Origin: Hypomesus transpacificus
Taxonomy: Eukaryota > Chordata > Actinopteri > Osmeriformes > Osmeridae
Length of the DNA stretch: 64,000 bases
Assembly: GCF_021917145.1 (NCBI RefSeq)
Contig: NC_061065.1
Coordinates: 12,616,394 to 12,680,393 of the forward strand
Reading direction: 5' to 3'
Shown here one piece after another: positions 1 through 34,564 of the stretch (position 1 is the stretch's first letter; the number at the start of each line of letters is the position of its first letter). Position numbers and translations under genes: made by a program. A model generated the notes under the pieces. That model was not told where the DNA came from. It was given only the letters and a program-made list of their open reading frames with translations, and did no database searches.

Positions 1-3000
1 GGGTTATGCCTACGTTTCTAATCTTCTAAACTCTAAAAACATTGCATCTCTTTGTCTCTTCACTATGTCTTACTGTGGAATTTCCAACTTTATTTATCCA
101 ATGTCCCTTTTTGATCTGGCGAGGTCTTTAAACACACACAGGCAGACAAGTGAAGCTGTTTTAGATATGTAAACCTTACCTATATTCCAACTGTAATTTT
201 CCAGCTCATCGTTTTCTAAACCTGATTTGATTAATCAGACAGTTGAGAGTAGACAGGGTCAGAGGGGTTATGAGTTTAATATGTATTTATTCAACGAAAA
301 ATACAAAATCAACTTCTGACAGTCACTAACCCCTCCCTGTGCCATTTTCATCTCTAAAACCTCCATGTTCAGATGGAGATCTTCATTTCGACATTGGGTT
401 TAAACTGTGGGCTTGACATCTAACCCTCAATTTAGTTTATGATCCTCTAGGATTAATAACCTGTGCCTCCTTTCATTCCCCGACCCAGAACCTCCCACCT
501 CCAATCCTGGTGTAATGGAAGATTGTTTTCCAGAGCAATATCCCATAATTAATTTACAGCTAGAGACGGTAATTGATACAAACATCTGCTGATTTTTGAC
601 TTTCAAAGTAACATTCTGTAACATCCCTGCCTGACAAACACAGCATGATAATAGCTGAATTTCAGTGAAGTGAAATTGTCTTCAAGCCTTAATCTACTCT
701 TAATCTATTTGATCTAATCTATCTTAATCTTGAATTTACAATCCATTGTTTTGTGTGTTATGAATTTTATAATAACATTGCATTTATATTAACCCCATTC
801 AGTCTGCAGGTCACTTTTCCTCCAAATGGCCAGTTTAAAAATGATTTAATGGACGTATAGGTCCACATGTTTTACAGGGTCTTCACCTTGAGATGTCCAT
901 CAGCTGGTTAAACATGATGCTAATCGAGACTGGGATTGATTCATTCATTGCCGTCCTGCTGTCTCGCCTCCTGGAGTGACGTCAGGGATCCAAAAGCATT
1001 TTCTTTCCTGTTACAAAAGAGTTTTCCTTACCAGTATACCCACACATTTCTATGATCACATGCTTCTTCATGACTGGAGGTGTGGTATATTGGTGAAGGT
1101 GGTGGATTAGTGAGGACATTTGACGGACCTATTATAGCTTTGTGATATCCTATGCCATCCCTTTTGAATTTTATGAATATCAGTGTTGAGCGCATGCATC
1201 CCCTCTCCTTTCTAACAACGGTCATAAATCTTTAACCCTTCAAAATGTATTTGAAGAGTATTTTGAGATCATGGTGGTTTGTGTGAACCAAACACGTAGA
1301 AACCCATGAAAGGTTCCTCTAGTTATCTTGTACCAGGTAAATAGATGTTAACTAGATGTGAACAACATTTAGAGGTGGTTTACTTTGTCCATTTTTCTGT
1401 CTAGGATACAGCGGGAACCCTATACCCAGAGTCAGACAATTAGACAAAGCAGAACGTACTGTAAAAACATTACCTCCCTTCTTTGAACATCGCCACAGCA
1501 CCATTACAGAGTGTAATTGTTATTTAATGGATTAAACATTTATCCTCCTGTCTTAAGTCCCTGGAGAGAGAAGAGGACAGCATCCGACTTATTTCCCCCC
1601 AGTGCCTTCCCACCAGTAAACATGGTAAAGAAAACAACCCCTACACCACACACGCGCACAAACACACCCACACACACACCCCCACACACACACACCTCGT
1701 TGACTCTCACTTGACGCTTGTGTTTGTGCTCAAAATTCAATTACCTACTTATTGATACCTTACTGGGGTGCTAAAGATGCGGACATGAGGGGCTGATTTC
1801 CCAGGAGGCAGCAGACTCCCCCCGCACATCTCCAGCTGAATCTATCTCATCTCTCTGCTCAAAGCCCCATGGCGCACAGGCGTCGTGCAAGGGTTGGCCA
1901 CACATAAACACACGTATACTAGGGTACTTTGGAAGATGTGCTGTCACCCCCCCCCCCAAAAAATAGGAAATGTCAAAGATGAAAACGTTATGTTGGACAG
2001 ACCTTTTTTTCGTGGAGATTTGTGTATTTATTCATGTACAGCAACACTTGGTCCACTCCATTGGTTCATACATATGCCGTAGTACAAGCCCTAAACCTCC
2101 GGTATATCAAGGTACCAAGCAGTTCAAAATACGACACAGTTCCTTCACTTCTTGGCCCGGTCATGTCATGGAATTTTGACAAGAGTGCTCAAGACAGGCC
2201 TATCGACCACTGTCAGCGTGTTGCAGATGGGTGTGGGGGTGGGAGGAATCACCGCGAGGATGCCGAGGACAGCCAGGGCTTCATTGACACCACAGCCTCT
2301 GCCTTCGGATGACGAATCGACATCAAGCACCTCGTTGTGAGACGCTGTCAAAAAACACCATCGTGGAGCTGGTCTCCAGCAGGTCGGTATCGATCTGTTG
2401 GAAGAGGCTTTGCGGTACAACTTCAGTAAACGGTTACTCACTGTGAACTCTGTGATGACCCCCCCCCCCCCACCCCCCTGATATTACATGTGAAAGAATT
2501 GCTTATTTCGTGAGACAGCTGTAAATGTAATACACATAAGGCAGGGGTCTCAAGACCACAAAATAGGTTTTGGGCTGAAATACCTTTCACATATTTTTTA
2601 TACGATCCTGTCACTTTGTATATTGTGGCTGACATTTCTACCCAGATATCAATATACCTCTACTCTACTCTACTATTTCCATTTGTGTTCCATTATCCAC
2701 ACTCCTGTATTCTCCTGAATCCTTCTGACAGGATTCCTGTGCCTCTAAATCTATGAGGAGGGGTGAACACTACAGTGAACAACAAACTGGATTTTAGAGT
2801 TATACCTCCCAGCCCTGCCCCGACGTTACTCATCTACCAATGACGAAGAAGAGTTGGTGCACGGATGAGGTTAGTGACACAGTGTAGCCCCACTGAGCAC
2901 GAGATGACAGGGAATCCCAACATGGATGCCAAAGAGGTTGAGACACAGAACCTGTCGCTAGGCCCCCACAGGTTACCCACGTGTCCCAGCTGCGGCGGCC

Positions 3001-5092
3001 ACGCCCCCACACACCCCCCCCAGCCCCCAACTGGGCCCCAGAGGAGCACTTGCCTTGGCTTATTTGCCTCTAATTACAGCACTCATCTCTCTCTGTGCTC
3101 CCAGGGGGATGACGGTCCGATGATAACAACCTGTACTGTAGCGTGGGGCTGTGCATCACCGGCTAGGCAGCAGCTGGGCCTGCCAAACCCTGCCACACGC
3201 CAATCCCCCATGGGGACCCAGGTACACACAACACACACACTCATAAACACACCCCCTACACACGCGCACACTCATCACCGACCACCTCTGCTGGGATTGA
3301 TTTTTGACAGGAGGTGTTGATTTGACACCTTCTGTTTCTTGGTTTGGTCACTCCTACAAGAGACATGGTAATACTGATACTGAGGTTTGATCTCAGGGCC
3401 GTAGAAGTATAGATGGACCAAACAAAGTCTAATGATCAAATGAGTTTCCTTTGGAATCCAACAAACCACAAGGTTGGTCTGATATTATATTTTTTTTTTA
3501 TCCATATCGGTGCCATGGGTGTACTTTGACAAACTGATTTGTTAAATATTGATTATTTACTGCTCTTGATAAATCCGATAACATAAATGGCAAAAAGAAA
3601 ATGCAGCATTATCAATGTCACAATCTCCAAACGGTCCCCTAGATCCCATGCATAATTCTCATTTACACTTATGTCAAAGTTCAAAAGAAATGGGCGTCTG
3701 AAAGTAGCCGTGTCCTTTGACCTGACAGGGTCACGAGAGTGCAGCGGCCCCTCTAGATGACTTTGGGATGACAAGCTCCTCGGTGTGATTGCACTGTTCA
3801 TTAGCAGGCCACCAAGCTTAATGGCGACGGTCTTCACGGCTGTAAATCTTCGATCCCCACCCAGATTTGCTGGCCTGTCTCATCAAAGGGTTATAAAGAA
3901 TGCAGTCAGCGTAATGAAAAAGCAGACAGGGAAAAAAAGATTGATGTGCTTTCCCCTCTCAGGACAGCCAGTGAGAGAAGAAAAATGAAAAAGCAGGCTA
4001 TTAAAGATACACCCATAAACCGACACACCGCGAGGGCCGGGTGACACAGTAATAGTCTCTCATGCCGCCAAACTGTCACTGTCATTCTCGAGTCTGGAAA
4101 TAACCCATGAGCAGTTACTCGTGCTTTGTCTGTAATTCCACTTAGCACTGCTAGTTTATGTACCCTATGTACCCTTAGTATAGATAGTCCACATATTTAA
4201 ATGTTTGGTTCCTATATGTTTATTGTATGCACCTTCCTGCCAAAGTAAATTCCTTGTCTGTGCAAACTTTCATGGCGAATAAATCCCATTCTGATTCTAA
4301 TTTGCCAGCACAATATGACCATAGACTACATTTTTTTGACTTTAGGTTATTATTGCTGCACTCACTTGGTCTTGTCTCAACAGGAAACCTCATTTTGTCC
4401 TATCCCGCTTACTAAACGGCCGATTGGTGTTTTGGTCGGATATGAGGAGATAAGGGAGGAGAAGTGTTGCTCATTGGTTCCGTTCATTGGAGCCCTTTTG
4501 CTGTGGTTCCGGGTCAAGTCATTTGGGTCAGACTAACAAAGGCATCTCTCAGTGGGCATAGCATGGTGCCAGAGACCTCCACATGGCCCTGAAACCCCTT
4601 CACCAGTACCCAGACCTCAACCCAGTCTCTTGACCAGACTATCACAGCAACCATCACCAGGTGTGCCAAGAACTCCCTCATCTTCACCTTCAGGCTGCAA
4701 TGTCCTTTAGAAAGAGAGAGAGATCCACCCTGTGGTTGGAAGAAGGAATCACTCTCAAGAACATTCTATTAAACGATTACTGTGTAACATTGCACCACAC
4801 TGATAAACTGTATGATCATTAAATGAGACATTAGGAACTGAAAAGTTACTTCAGTTTTTGTGTTCTTAAACGTCTCATAACAGTTAAACAACAGAACATC
4901 CCTAATGTGTGTGTTTTACATTGAATCGTTGTTGCACAGACACGATCAAATGTTCAAACCAAACCTGTTTAAACAGAGTCCGTGAACTAATTACTTTAAA
5001 AAGGACATTTGTTAGGCTACCGTGAGATGGTTATTTGCGGATTTACGGTGTATTGTCGCGAATTGCCACTAGAGGCCTCTGCAGACACCAGA
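1..5092. other. Intergenic stretch upstream of the 7SL gene
   Basis: No exon or RNA gene could be supported here. In human the gene on this side of BATF is JDP2; no piece of a JDP2-like basic leucine zipper was seen, so it lies outside the window or elsewhere. Visible content is a CA-rich microsatellite (about 1640-1700), C runs near 1951 and 2460, and a CA/CCA-rich patch near 3220-3290. The stretch 2150-2450 has open frames on both strands and unusually even composition; it might be an eroded coding fragment, but no family could be named. Confidence 0.6.
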
Positions 5093-5100
5093 TGACGTAA
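5093..5100 (+). promoter_or_regulatory. CRE/ATF-like box upstream of 7SL RNA gene
   Basis: TGACGTAA lies 50 to 43 bases before the first base of the 7SL RNA. Mammalian 7SL genes carry an ATF/CRE-like TGACGTCA element at about the same distance, needed together with the internal promoter for RNA polymerase III. An AT-rich stretch (TTCTTAAAC, 5112-5120) sits about 30 bases upstream, where the TATA-like element of such genes lies. Sequence and spacing are seen; the function is inferred from known 7SL genes. Confidence 0.6.
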
Positions 5101-5142
5101 CCATTAGAAGGTTCTTAAACACTAAAAACACTCTCAGTTCTC

Positions 5143-5443
5143 GCCGGGTGCAGTTGCATGCGCCTGTAATCCAAGCTACTGGGAGGCTGAGGTTGGCGGA
5201 TCGTTTGAGCTCAGGAGTTCTGAGCTGCAGTGGACTATGCCGATCGGGTGTCCGCGCTAAGTTCGGTATCGATATGGTGCTCCTGGGGGAGCCCAGGACC
5301 ACCAGGTCGTCTAAGGAGGGGTGCACCGGCCCAGGTCGGAAACGGAGCAGGCCAAAGCCCCCGTGCCGATCAGTAGTGGGATCGCGCCTGTGAATAGACG
5401 CTGTAGTGCAGCCTGAGTAATATAGCGAGACCCCGTCTCTTTT
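5143..5443 (+). ncRNA. rn7sl: 7SL RNA (signal recognition particle RNA)
   Basis: This is the RNA scaffold of the signal recognition particle, which pauses translation and docks ribosomes at the ER. The ~301-base sequence aligns by eye along its whole length with vertebrate 7SL. The 5' Alu domain begins GCCGGGTGCAG and contains the GCTACTGGGAGGCTGAGG block. The S domain has ATGCCGATCGGGTGTCCGC, the helix 6 region with the SRP19-bound GGAG loop (CTAAGGAGGGG), and the SRP54-binding helix 8 block (GGTCGGAAACGGAGCAGG). The 3' Alu strand ends GCGAGACCCCGTCTCT, followed by T residues that would stop RNA polymerase III. An upstream CRE-like box is kept and no poly(A) tail or target-site duplication is evident, which favours a real gene over a retro-copy. 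Some differences from human lie in stems and could be compensatory. Confidence 0.92.
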
Positions 5444-6231
5444 GCTTAGGGCTTTTGATACGTTTTATTTTTGTCCTGATAAATACATATGAACTCTTCC
5501 ACATCAACTCCTTCTCCGCATGAAGAACGTATAGCCATTGCCCCTGGATTTTAAGCACGAGAATGACTGTTTAATTATCGTCTGGCCAATTATGACTTAC
5601 ATTATAGGCTATATCATAGGATTATACGTTATTGGCCTATAATCACCGCAATCAAACTTCTGAAAAACGAATTGCGTGCTCTTTGGCTGTTATTTCTAAC
5701 ATAGAGGAGAGGCATAGTATTTCGATCTCTATACCGTATTTGGCTTCCTATATTGCCTCCTACTGGAGTAAAGTGGCACTAACACTTGTAAAATGCAACT
5801 TAAAAGTATGTCCAGCAGGTGTCGCAAATCGATCGTCAATAACTGCAACGCTTAGAACCATTTAAATTGTATGGGCTATTAATAAGATGTTATCAGTGTT
5901 AAATGATCCAATGTTAACAATAACACGTTATTAGTGTTTGTATTGCCAAACAGTGATGCTTAGGTCAATTATCCTTGATATAGGCCCATGGGTCTACCCT
6001 TTTTTGGATAAAGGTTTGAAATGAAATTATAGGCAGTTGCACAGTTGTTTATTTATTTAGATAGGATAGATTAACAGATTAAGATACATAGTTTTCGTCC
6101 GGCTGATGTCATTAGCTATATTCAGTGTGTGAGTTCACAACCTCATAGCCTACTCTTTGACGAGCATAAATGACTGCAGCCAGGCATAGGTAAATTAGGC
6201 TATTTTAGCAAAAACGGCGTACAAATAGTAT

Positions 6232-6322
6232 CATCAGCTGCACTGCATGAAAATGATTTTCTTCTCTTTTAATTAAATGAAGTAAAATAAAATTACATCA
6301 CTTTCATTCAGTGCAGCTGATG
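6232..6322. repeat. Hairpin: 26-base inverted repeat around a 39-base loop
   Basis: The left arm (6232-6257, starting CATCAGCTGCACTG) and right arm (6297-6322, ending CAGTGCAGCTGATG) pair at 24 of 26 positions. The 91-base total, stem length and loop size are like those of a microRNA precursor, but short miniature DNA transposons look the same. The AT-rich loop is not a typical short terminal loop. No known microRNA was recognised. Confidence 0.6.
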
Positions 6323-7254
6323 GTCACATGGCTAAATGAATAACATGTAAAAATGTAGTATGTCGCTCTCACTGCATACAGTAGTCCTCGTCCTTAGACC
6401 TTACATAAAACAGCCTTTACAGTCTCTCTGGAATACGTCTGGAGTCACTTAGACCCGAATTAGGTTGATCAGCTTTTCTTTTTCTTTTCTTTCTTTTTTT
6501 CTTTTTTGTTTTGCTGTTTTGGAGGCAGAAGTGCCAAGTACTAGAAAAAAGCTGCCCTTGTCCAATGCGTTCCAAGCTCTTCAAAATTCCTGCGATGGCA
6601 GAACATGTTTTTGTGTGGGAGGACTGTTCTGCCAAGCAAAATCTGTTTTGCTCCCGTTTTTTTCAGGCGCTCAAGGAAATTTTGATTGCCTGCCATCTAA
6701 AGCAAAATAGTGAAATGTAAAAGACAGACAACAACAGGAATTGAATGTATGCTAACATACCTTACAAATACACTGTATACGTTAAAAACAATGTTGTGCA
6801 TTGTTAAAACAGGAATGCAATCTTCAGAAGGTGACAAAAACTCAACAGTGTCTCTCCTCATTCATCGACCATATCTTACAAATCCACTCTTCATTTAGGC
6901 CTAACAATCAACGACTTCGAACGTCACTCATTCAATCAACTGCCAGATGTGTCAGTCTGCCTAAAAATGCCCAGGCATTCACATCGTAAACTTCCACTTT
7001 TCTATCATACAGTCATGTTCAGTAAATCGCAATAGGAATTTCTCAGGGGTGTTGCCCCTCTTCTCTCCCCCAAACTAGAATGCTTAATTTAGTCTCACCT
7101 TCTTCAACATCTCAGCTGCAGGTGGTGATTCTTTAACCAGAGGGCTGTGGAAAGCACCCATTGTGTAACCATGTGCAAATATGCGGGAGTCATTTGCTCA
7201 TCTGGAGTTTCTTTGCAGGGCTTAGGCCTACCTAAACACTGCAAATGTTTTTTA

Positions 7255-7360
7255 ACTGGGGGGCTCGGGGGTTAGAGGGGGGGGGTGGGGTCGGAAGGGG
7301 GGGGTGGGGTCAGAAGGGGGGGGGGGGGTCGGAGGGGCGTTTTGGGGCGGCGGGGGGGTT
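7255..7360 (+). repeat. G-rich block with quadruplex potential
   Basis: About 100 bases of GGGGTGGGG-type sequence with many runs of three or more G on the plus strand, roughly 850-950 bases before the batf start codon. It has more than four closely spaced G runs, so it could fold into G-quadruplexes. Such tracts are also prone to assembly error. Confidence 0.7.
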
Positions 7361-7910
7361 GGGGGTGATCAGCATGCAATGTTGCAGGGTACCAGACTGG
7401 TGTTCCACGGATTCCACGGAATTTCGCATGGACTGAGAAGAAAAACGCCTTCCCCATGTTCATGAAAGCCGTTAGCATGGATCGAGTTTGTTCACCAGCC
7501 AGTGATATCATCGTATGCTGTTTACAACACATGGCCATATTTACCATGTTATGACTCAATGGATAAATAAGCAGCATTCCCACAGTCACTTACATAAAAT
7601 GTCTGCATTGTTGACATTTTCACTCCTAATTCATGAAGCTGTGTGTAAAATTGGTGCCTGTAATATTTTGCCTTGCCAATTCATCTTCTGAGAATTACTG
7701 TTAGAACGTCCTTGCACCATTTCAGAAATGGGCTTTTTCTGGGGTTAATTTCACACTTAATTCTCTCGTACTGTATGTTTGAATGCAAAGTTTCCATCAG
7801 ACATGTGACTTCCAATTTGGTGTCACTTACCCCCTGTCTTTACCAGAAACCACATCACACACTGCTAATTAGGAAGGCGGGCTCAGTCTCACACTGTGTG
7901 CGTGCAATTT

Positions 7911-8207
7911 GAATGTGTGTTGGTGTGTGTGTGTGTGTGAGTAAGAGAGAGGGAGGTAAAAGAGGAGAGCAAAAGTGTGTGAGCGAGAAAGAGAGAGAAA
8001 GAGAGAGCCAGCAGAGGCGAGAGAGAGGGACAGAGGAGAGAGAGGGAAGAAAGGAGTCATTACTCATTAAGCGATTTGCCAAGTTCTGCTCAGCACTCGC
8101 TCTGTTTCACACACGCACAAACACACACACGCGCACACACTCAGACACACAAAAACAGAAAGCAGAAGTGGAGAGCGCGCAAGGGGTTTCAGCTGTCGTG
8201 GTTGGCT
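7911..8207 (+). promoter_or_regulatory. Presumed batf promoter and 5' leader
   Basis: The 300 bases before the batf start codon hold a GT microsatellite running into a GA-rich tract (7913-8055), then a CA/CG-bearing tract (8109-8150). No clear TATA box was seen. The simple repeats may lie within the 5' untranslated leader, and the transcription start cannot be placed from sequence alone. Confidence 0.35.
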
Positions 8208-12627
<4,420 letters not shown>

Positions 12628-12846
12628 CCTTTAGGTGGTGCTATGAAGCCATGTAAAAGCTGAGATCCCCAGGTGAAAGTAATGTATGTTACTTGACAGA
12701 ACGAGCAGTGAGGTGGATGCTAAATTGCCTCTAGATGCTCAATCTCTGATCAGTGATTTTATGTTATCCTGACATTGGAGGAGATATGGGGGAGATTAAG
12801 CTGATCTTGGAGATACATCTAGGGACAAGTTATCCACAAGACACTG

Positions 12847-12852
12847 AATAAA
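12847..12852 (+). terminator. batf polyadenylation signal (proximal)
   Basis: AATAAA about 220 bases after the batf stop codon, followed by a GT/T-rich stretch (TTGTTTATTTGTTGT). This gives a short 3' UTR. The AATAAA at 13574-13579 could serve a longer form of about 950 bases. Confidence 0.6.
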
Positions 12853-13840
12853 TGAAGCAGCATCTTGTTTATTTGTTGTATATTCTTCAGAAGTAAAAGG
12901 TGACATAATTGATAGACAGACTATATTTATTGGCACACTTGATCATATTATGATTTTACTTATTTTTTTAAATATGGCACAAGATTTGTAAAATGATTTA
13001 ACTTTGTGTCGAATAATGTCTTGAAATACCAAGTAGTCCATGTTTACACGACCGAAAACCAACATGAGGTGAAATGTTGATGTTTTTTGTTGTTGTACTT
13101 TCTGAAAGATTTTGCGTTATCTTGTTTATTCCTTTCGTTTTGTCATGCAGATCTATCATTGTATTTGTGTAGTTGTACAGTAAATTGAAAAGCTCAGGAA
13201 AAGGAAGGAAAAGCTCATGCACATAATATCTGATAAGGCTGATTGTTCTTGAATAACTAGAAATAAACTGGTAAAAGTTGAGAATGAAACAGCCCGCGAG
13301 ACGAAAAAGTGCTGTGGCGTCCGCAATTGTGCTGCTTGTTGGTCCACGTGTATGCTTCCTTGAAGTCATTTTTTGACCATTATTCTTTATTTGCATTGTG
13401 TGTGATTGATGTGAAGAGTCTCTAGGTAGCGCTGTATACATGCAAGAAAATGTAAGGTACAATGTACATCTGTTTAATACTGTGCGTGTTAGCTCTAAGA
13501 GCTCGCCGATGCGAATGTGAACTATTACAATGACTTATTGAATGTTTGATTGTATTAGATTGTTTTGAATAGAAATAAAGTCAAAACATAATTTTGAAAT
13601 GTTAAATTAAGTTTCTGTTGAACTGTTTTAATTATTGCAAATTCGAAATTAAGTGGTGAAGAGGGGCATGCTAAATATCACGGTAGCGTATCTATTGCTT
13701 ACTTTCAGTAAACGCTAAAGGATATCAAATGATCACACTGGGTTATTTCCATGTTTTGTGTAGTACATTTCTGTCAAATATGACTGGCACACGCACACTA
13801 TAGTTTCATCCTTGTTTTTACAGTCAATGCTCAACTGGGG
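12853..13840. other. batf long 3' UTR or spacer before flvcr2
   Basis: About 1 kb of AT-rich sequence without exons. Several ATTTA motifs and the second AATAAA (13574) suggest that at least part of it is an alternative batf 3' UTR. No mobile element recognised. Confidence 0.45.
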
Positions 13841-13844
13841 CTCA

Positions 13845-14358
13845 ACTCCGCCCTCGAAAGGCGCGTGCCAGTGGGGCGGTTGCCTTCGCGTCATGACGTG
13901 CATTGCTGTAATTTTGCACCACTAAGACCATGCAGACGGTATAAACTGTATACTTTTTGGAGGTGACCATGCGGTGGAGAAGTCCACAGATCACAAATAG
14001 ATAGCGTGTGGGAAAGGGTCTTCGTGGGGAAAATCGCTCAGATTTTATTCAAATTGTGTTTGTCTATAGTTGACTAAAAGTTGTTTCAAGACGGGAAACT
14101 GAAAATCTTCGTAAATTAGTTGACGAAGAATAGTAACATTTTGAAGAACGGGTACATTTTAAGACTAATTAGACAACCAAGCGTCGTACACTTTAGTAAA
14201 AAATATTAGAACAGCGTGTTTTGCTTATGTCGATTGTTGGTTTCTGATTGGTGAACTTTTAAGAGGAGTAGCTACAGTTGCTAGAAGTTACTTTGAAGAA
14301 CCAGTTAGAGGCAACTGGCGAGTCGATTGTCAATGCTTGTTGTTTGTTGCAGTTTAAC
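13845..14358 (+). promoter_or_regulatory. Presumed flvcr2 upstream promoter (for first exon E1a) and 5' UTR
   Basis: A local rise in CpG and GC content (CCGCCCTCGAAAGGCGCGTG, then a GGGGCGG GC box at 13873-13879, then CGCGTCATGACGTGC) precedes a TATAAA at 13940-13945. About 400 bases later comes the E1a start ATG in the context AACATGG. Together these look like a polymerase II core promoter. The exact start site is not visible. Confidence 0.5.
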
Positions 14359-32089
<17,731 letters not shown>

Positions 32090-32632
32090 AATATGTGTTG
32101 GAAATTACCAGCATATTACAAAAATAATATTGTATTTTTTGATAATATCTGGGGAGGAATATAGTGCAATCAGGAAGTATGTAAAACAACTTCTAAATAA
32201 TTCTATAGAGCTTCTATATTGTACTTCAACTTTACTGCAGTGTTTATTACATTGCTGATTGACAATATGGAAGATTTTACATGTAATTTGCCCTTAAAGT
32301 TTTCTAATTAACAGTAGTTTGTTTAAGCATTTGTGCTGCATCTACCTAACATTTTTAATAATAACACCACAGATACAAAATACTGGATTTTTACTATGAC
32401 AACAAAGCTTTAACTTTGGAGTATTTTACAATGCTGATCAAATTATGATATTAATTGGTATTTATCGAAGTGAATTGTTATTACATCCCATTTTTCAAGG
32501 TGTAGCATTTTGTAAGATATTTTTTACTACCTGTAAAATAAATGTTTTATTTAGTTTGTTATAGTTACAATACACCAAGATTTACTGTAACTGCACTTTG
32601 GGTGGTGTATGTCGGTTCTTCAAAAAACATGT

Positions 32633-32638
32633 AATAAA
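32633..32638 (+). terminator. flvcr2 polyadenylation signal candidates
   Basis: AATAAA at 32537-32542 (TGTAAAATAAATG) and 32633-32638 (CATGTAATAAAAAAA) lie 450 and 545 bases after the T2 stop codon in AT-rich sequence typical of a 3' UTR. Confidence 0.55.
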
Positions 32639-33269
32639 AAAATACTTGAATCTAATACTTAAATGTCATGGGTTACTGTGTTAAAGTAATACTGTCCTAT
32701 GCAAATACTACTTGGACCTAAGGAAACAAAACTATTGATAAATCTCTTTGGAACTTTTCTGTTCTAAAGTTGTGCATTTGTTTCACTTTTGCTTTCATAA
32801 TATGCCACTAGAGAGCGATATTGCCATATAAATGAGGATAAATTTACATTTTGTCCAAACATGGGGTAATTATGAAATCACATCACTTTAAAACAGTACA
32901 GAATGTGAGAATTAGTGAAAGGTGTGAAATATCTGATCAAGTGAAGCACCTAATGTAATTATATGAACGTTGTAATATTTATCCTTAATCTGGAGCCTCA
33001 TTTGATGTAAATGTCATATTGTTAATCTTTCTCTCAAACTTGGTTTGACAACAAGGTTGTCTATGTTGGGTACACACCACAAGATAATCGGGCTGATTTG
33101 GGGCCAATTCCCCCTTTCCGACAAACCTAGCTAATGTCCTGACAATCATAGGTAGTGTCTCAATTATCCACAGATCATTTTATCAGATTTTCCCTTGGTA
33201 TGAGGTGGGTTAAGAGTGACCGAACTTGCTCGGAAGAGCATCGGAGCCGCCTCGATCAGACATCCTGAT

Positions 33270-33450
33270 GTGTGAGGGAAACCCCAAGGACAAACACCAC
33301 ACACACTCTGACACAGGGAGTCAGATGGCTGATCGGTGAGGGAGTCGGGCTAGTAATCAGAGGGTTGCCGGATCGCTAATGTCCCTGTACTTACTGTAAG
33401 TCGCTCTGGATAAGAGTGTCTACTAAATGACTAAATGTAAATGTAATTGT
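33270..33450 (+). mobile_element. tRNA-derived SINE with L2-type tail, internally deleted
   Basis: The head contains tRNA-like GGCTGATCGGTGAGGGAGTC, then GGGCTAGTAATCAGAGGGTT, in which the B-box is disrupted. After an abrupt jump the tail reads TACTGTAAGTCGCTCTGGAT, then AAGAGTGTCTACTAAATGAC and ATGTAA repeats. The middle of the element appears to be missing. The tail matches the 3' end of the L2-clade LINE at 53099-53880, which would supply the reverse transcriptase. Confidence 0.75.
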
Positions 33451-33595
33451 AGATACACTATAGGAGCAAAACAGTTAAATCTAGGATTGTTTTTGTCCTC
33501 ATGTTAGTGGTCTCTCACATTTTGAAAATCTGAAAAGATTTTCAAAAGCTTTTAGTGTGTACCCAGGATAAGAAGCCATATTCACGTGATTATAC

Positions 33596-33809
33596 CAGTG
33601 GTCTTCCACCTTGAGCGTCTGGGCCCACTGTCCTGTATGTTCTAGATGTTTCCCCGATCCAACACACCTGATTCAAATAAAGGGGTCGTCATCAACTTCT
33701 GCAGAAGCCTGATAACGATCATTCATTTAAGTCCGGTGTGTTGAAGCAGGGAAAAGTCTACGTTTCTACAACGTCATACAAGACAGTGGGCCCTGTGTGA
33801 AGACCACTG
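33596..33809. mobile_element. hAT-type miniature element, relative of the one in batf intron 2
   Basis: Starts CAGTGGTCTTCCACC and ends GTGAAGACCACTG, flanked by GATTATAC and GGTTATAC (33588-33595 and 33810-33817), an 8-bp duplication with one change. It shares CCAACACACCTGATTCAAAT and its inverted partner with the element at 9842-10042. Confidence 0.85.
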
Positions 33810-34532
33810 GGTTATACTGAGTCCCCACGCAGAGTTGACTAACACAAGCCAGAGCCCCATGGTAGAGCTGCCTGTGTGGGTGTAGAGGACCAGGGCATTG
33901 ATGGAGGCTGGCTGTGCTAAAAATCACAGTGGAGCTGTAAGTATGTGTGCATGGAATAGACAGCTGAGTCTCATGGCTCAGCTTGTTGCTGTATATAGGC
34001 CCTGGTCCAGTTTACATGTCAGATGGAGGAAGGATTCTTTCATCCTCTCATTTGTCCTGTTTCACATGTTAGTTTTCTCAACGCTCAATCCTCCAATACT
34101 TCCTTGATTTATCAGCTTTTCTACCAATACCAGCTACCTATGTGGCGCTCAAACAAATACCTGTGGATAGATTGCATTCGTTTTGGCAATAAAAAAAAAT
34201 ATTATTCTAAGGGGAGATATTTTTATTGGAAGCAGTTGTGTATGTACAGTGCTCTCAGCCCTTCTCAACATTTCTGTGAAGTAAATAGTCTGGTGAAGAG
34301 CAAGAGGAGAGACTGGTGCTTTCCTTAAAATGTATCAACTGTACATTTGTAAAGTTATGTAGAACCCATGTCACACACATTCGCTTATTTATCCTCCTGA
34401 CTGCGTACTGACAGGCCATGGGCTAGAATTAAATTGTACTCTTGAAAAAAGATGCTGTCTGAGGATGTGTAAGTCCAGTGTTGTTCAAGGCATGTCTCAT
34501 TCTGTCTTTATGCTGGTGCTCTTCAGATATTA

Positions 34533-34561
<29 letters not shown>
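34533..34561 (+). repeat. C29 run
   Basis: Twenty-nine consecutive C. Its length should be treated as approximate because such runs are poorly read. Confidence 0.9.

Positions 34562-34564
<3 letters not shown>

Larger units (their letters stand above)
5444..7900. other. Intergenic stretch between 7SL and batf
   Basis: No coding exon recognised. It contains a near-perfect 91-base hairpin (6232-6322), a T-rich tract with interrupted TTTCT runs (6474-6510), and a strongly G-rich block (7255-7360). Open frames are short and of low complexity. Confidence 0.6.

Noticed and set aside
2150..2450. Possible decayed coding fragment with open frames on both strands
   Set aside because: No recognisable domain, and the frames disagree; mentioned in the intergenic entry only.
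4561..4710. A proline/serine-rich frame ending SSSPSGCNVL and a stop, with a CaaX-like end
   Set aside because: The frame is open for fewer than 60 codons, has no clear splice acceptor or start, and matches no family that I know; it is probably chance.
14278..14358. Upstream extension of E1a (27 codons, beginning at TTG)
   Set aside because: There is no ATG in the extension, while the ATG at 14359 has a good context (AACATGG) and gives a protein length like that of the family.
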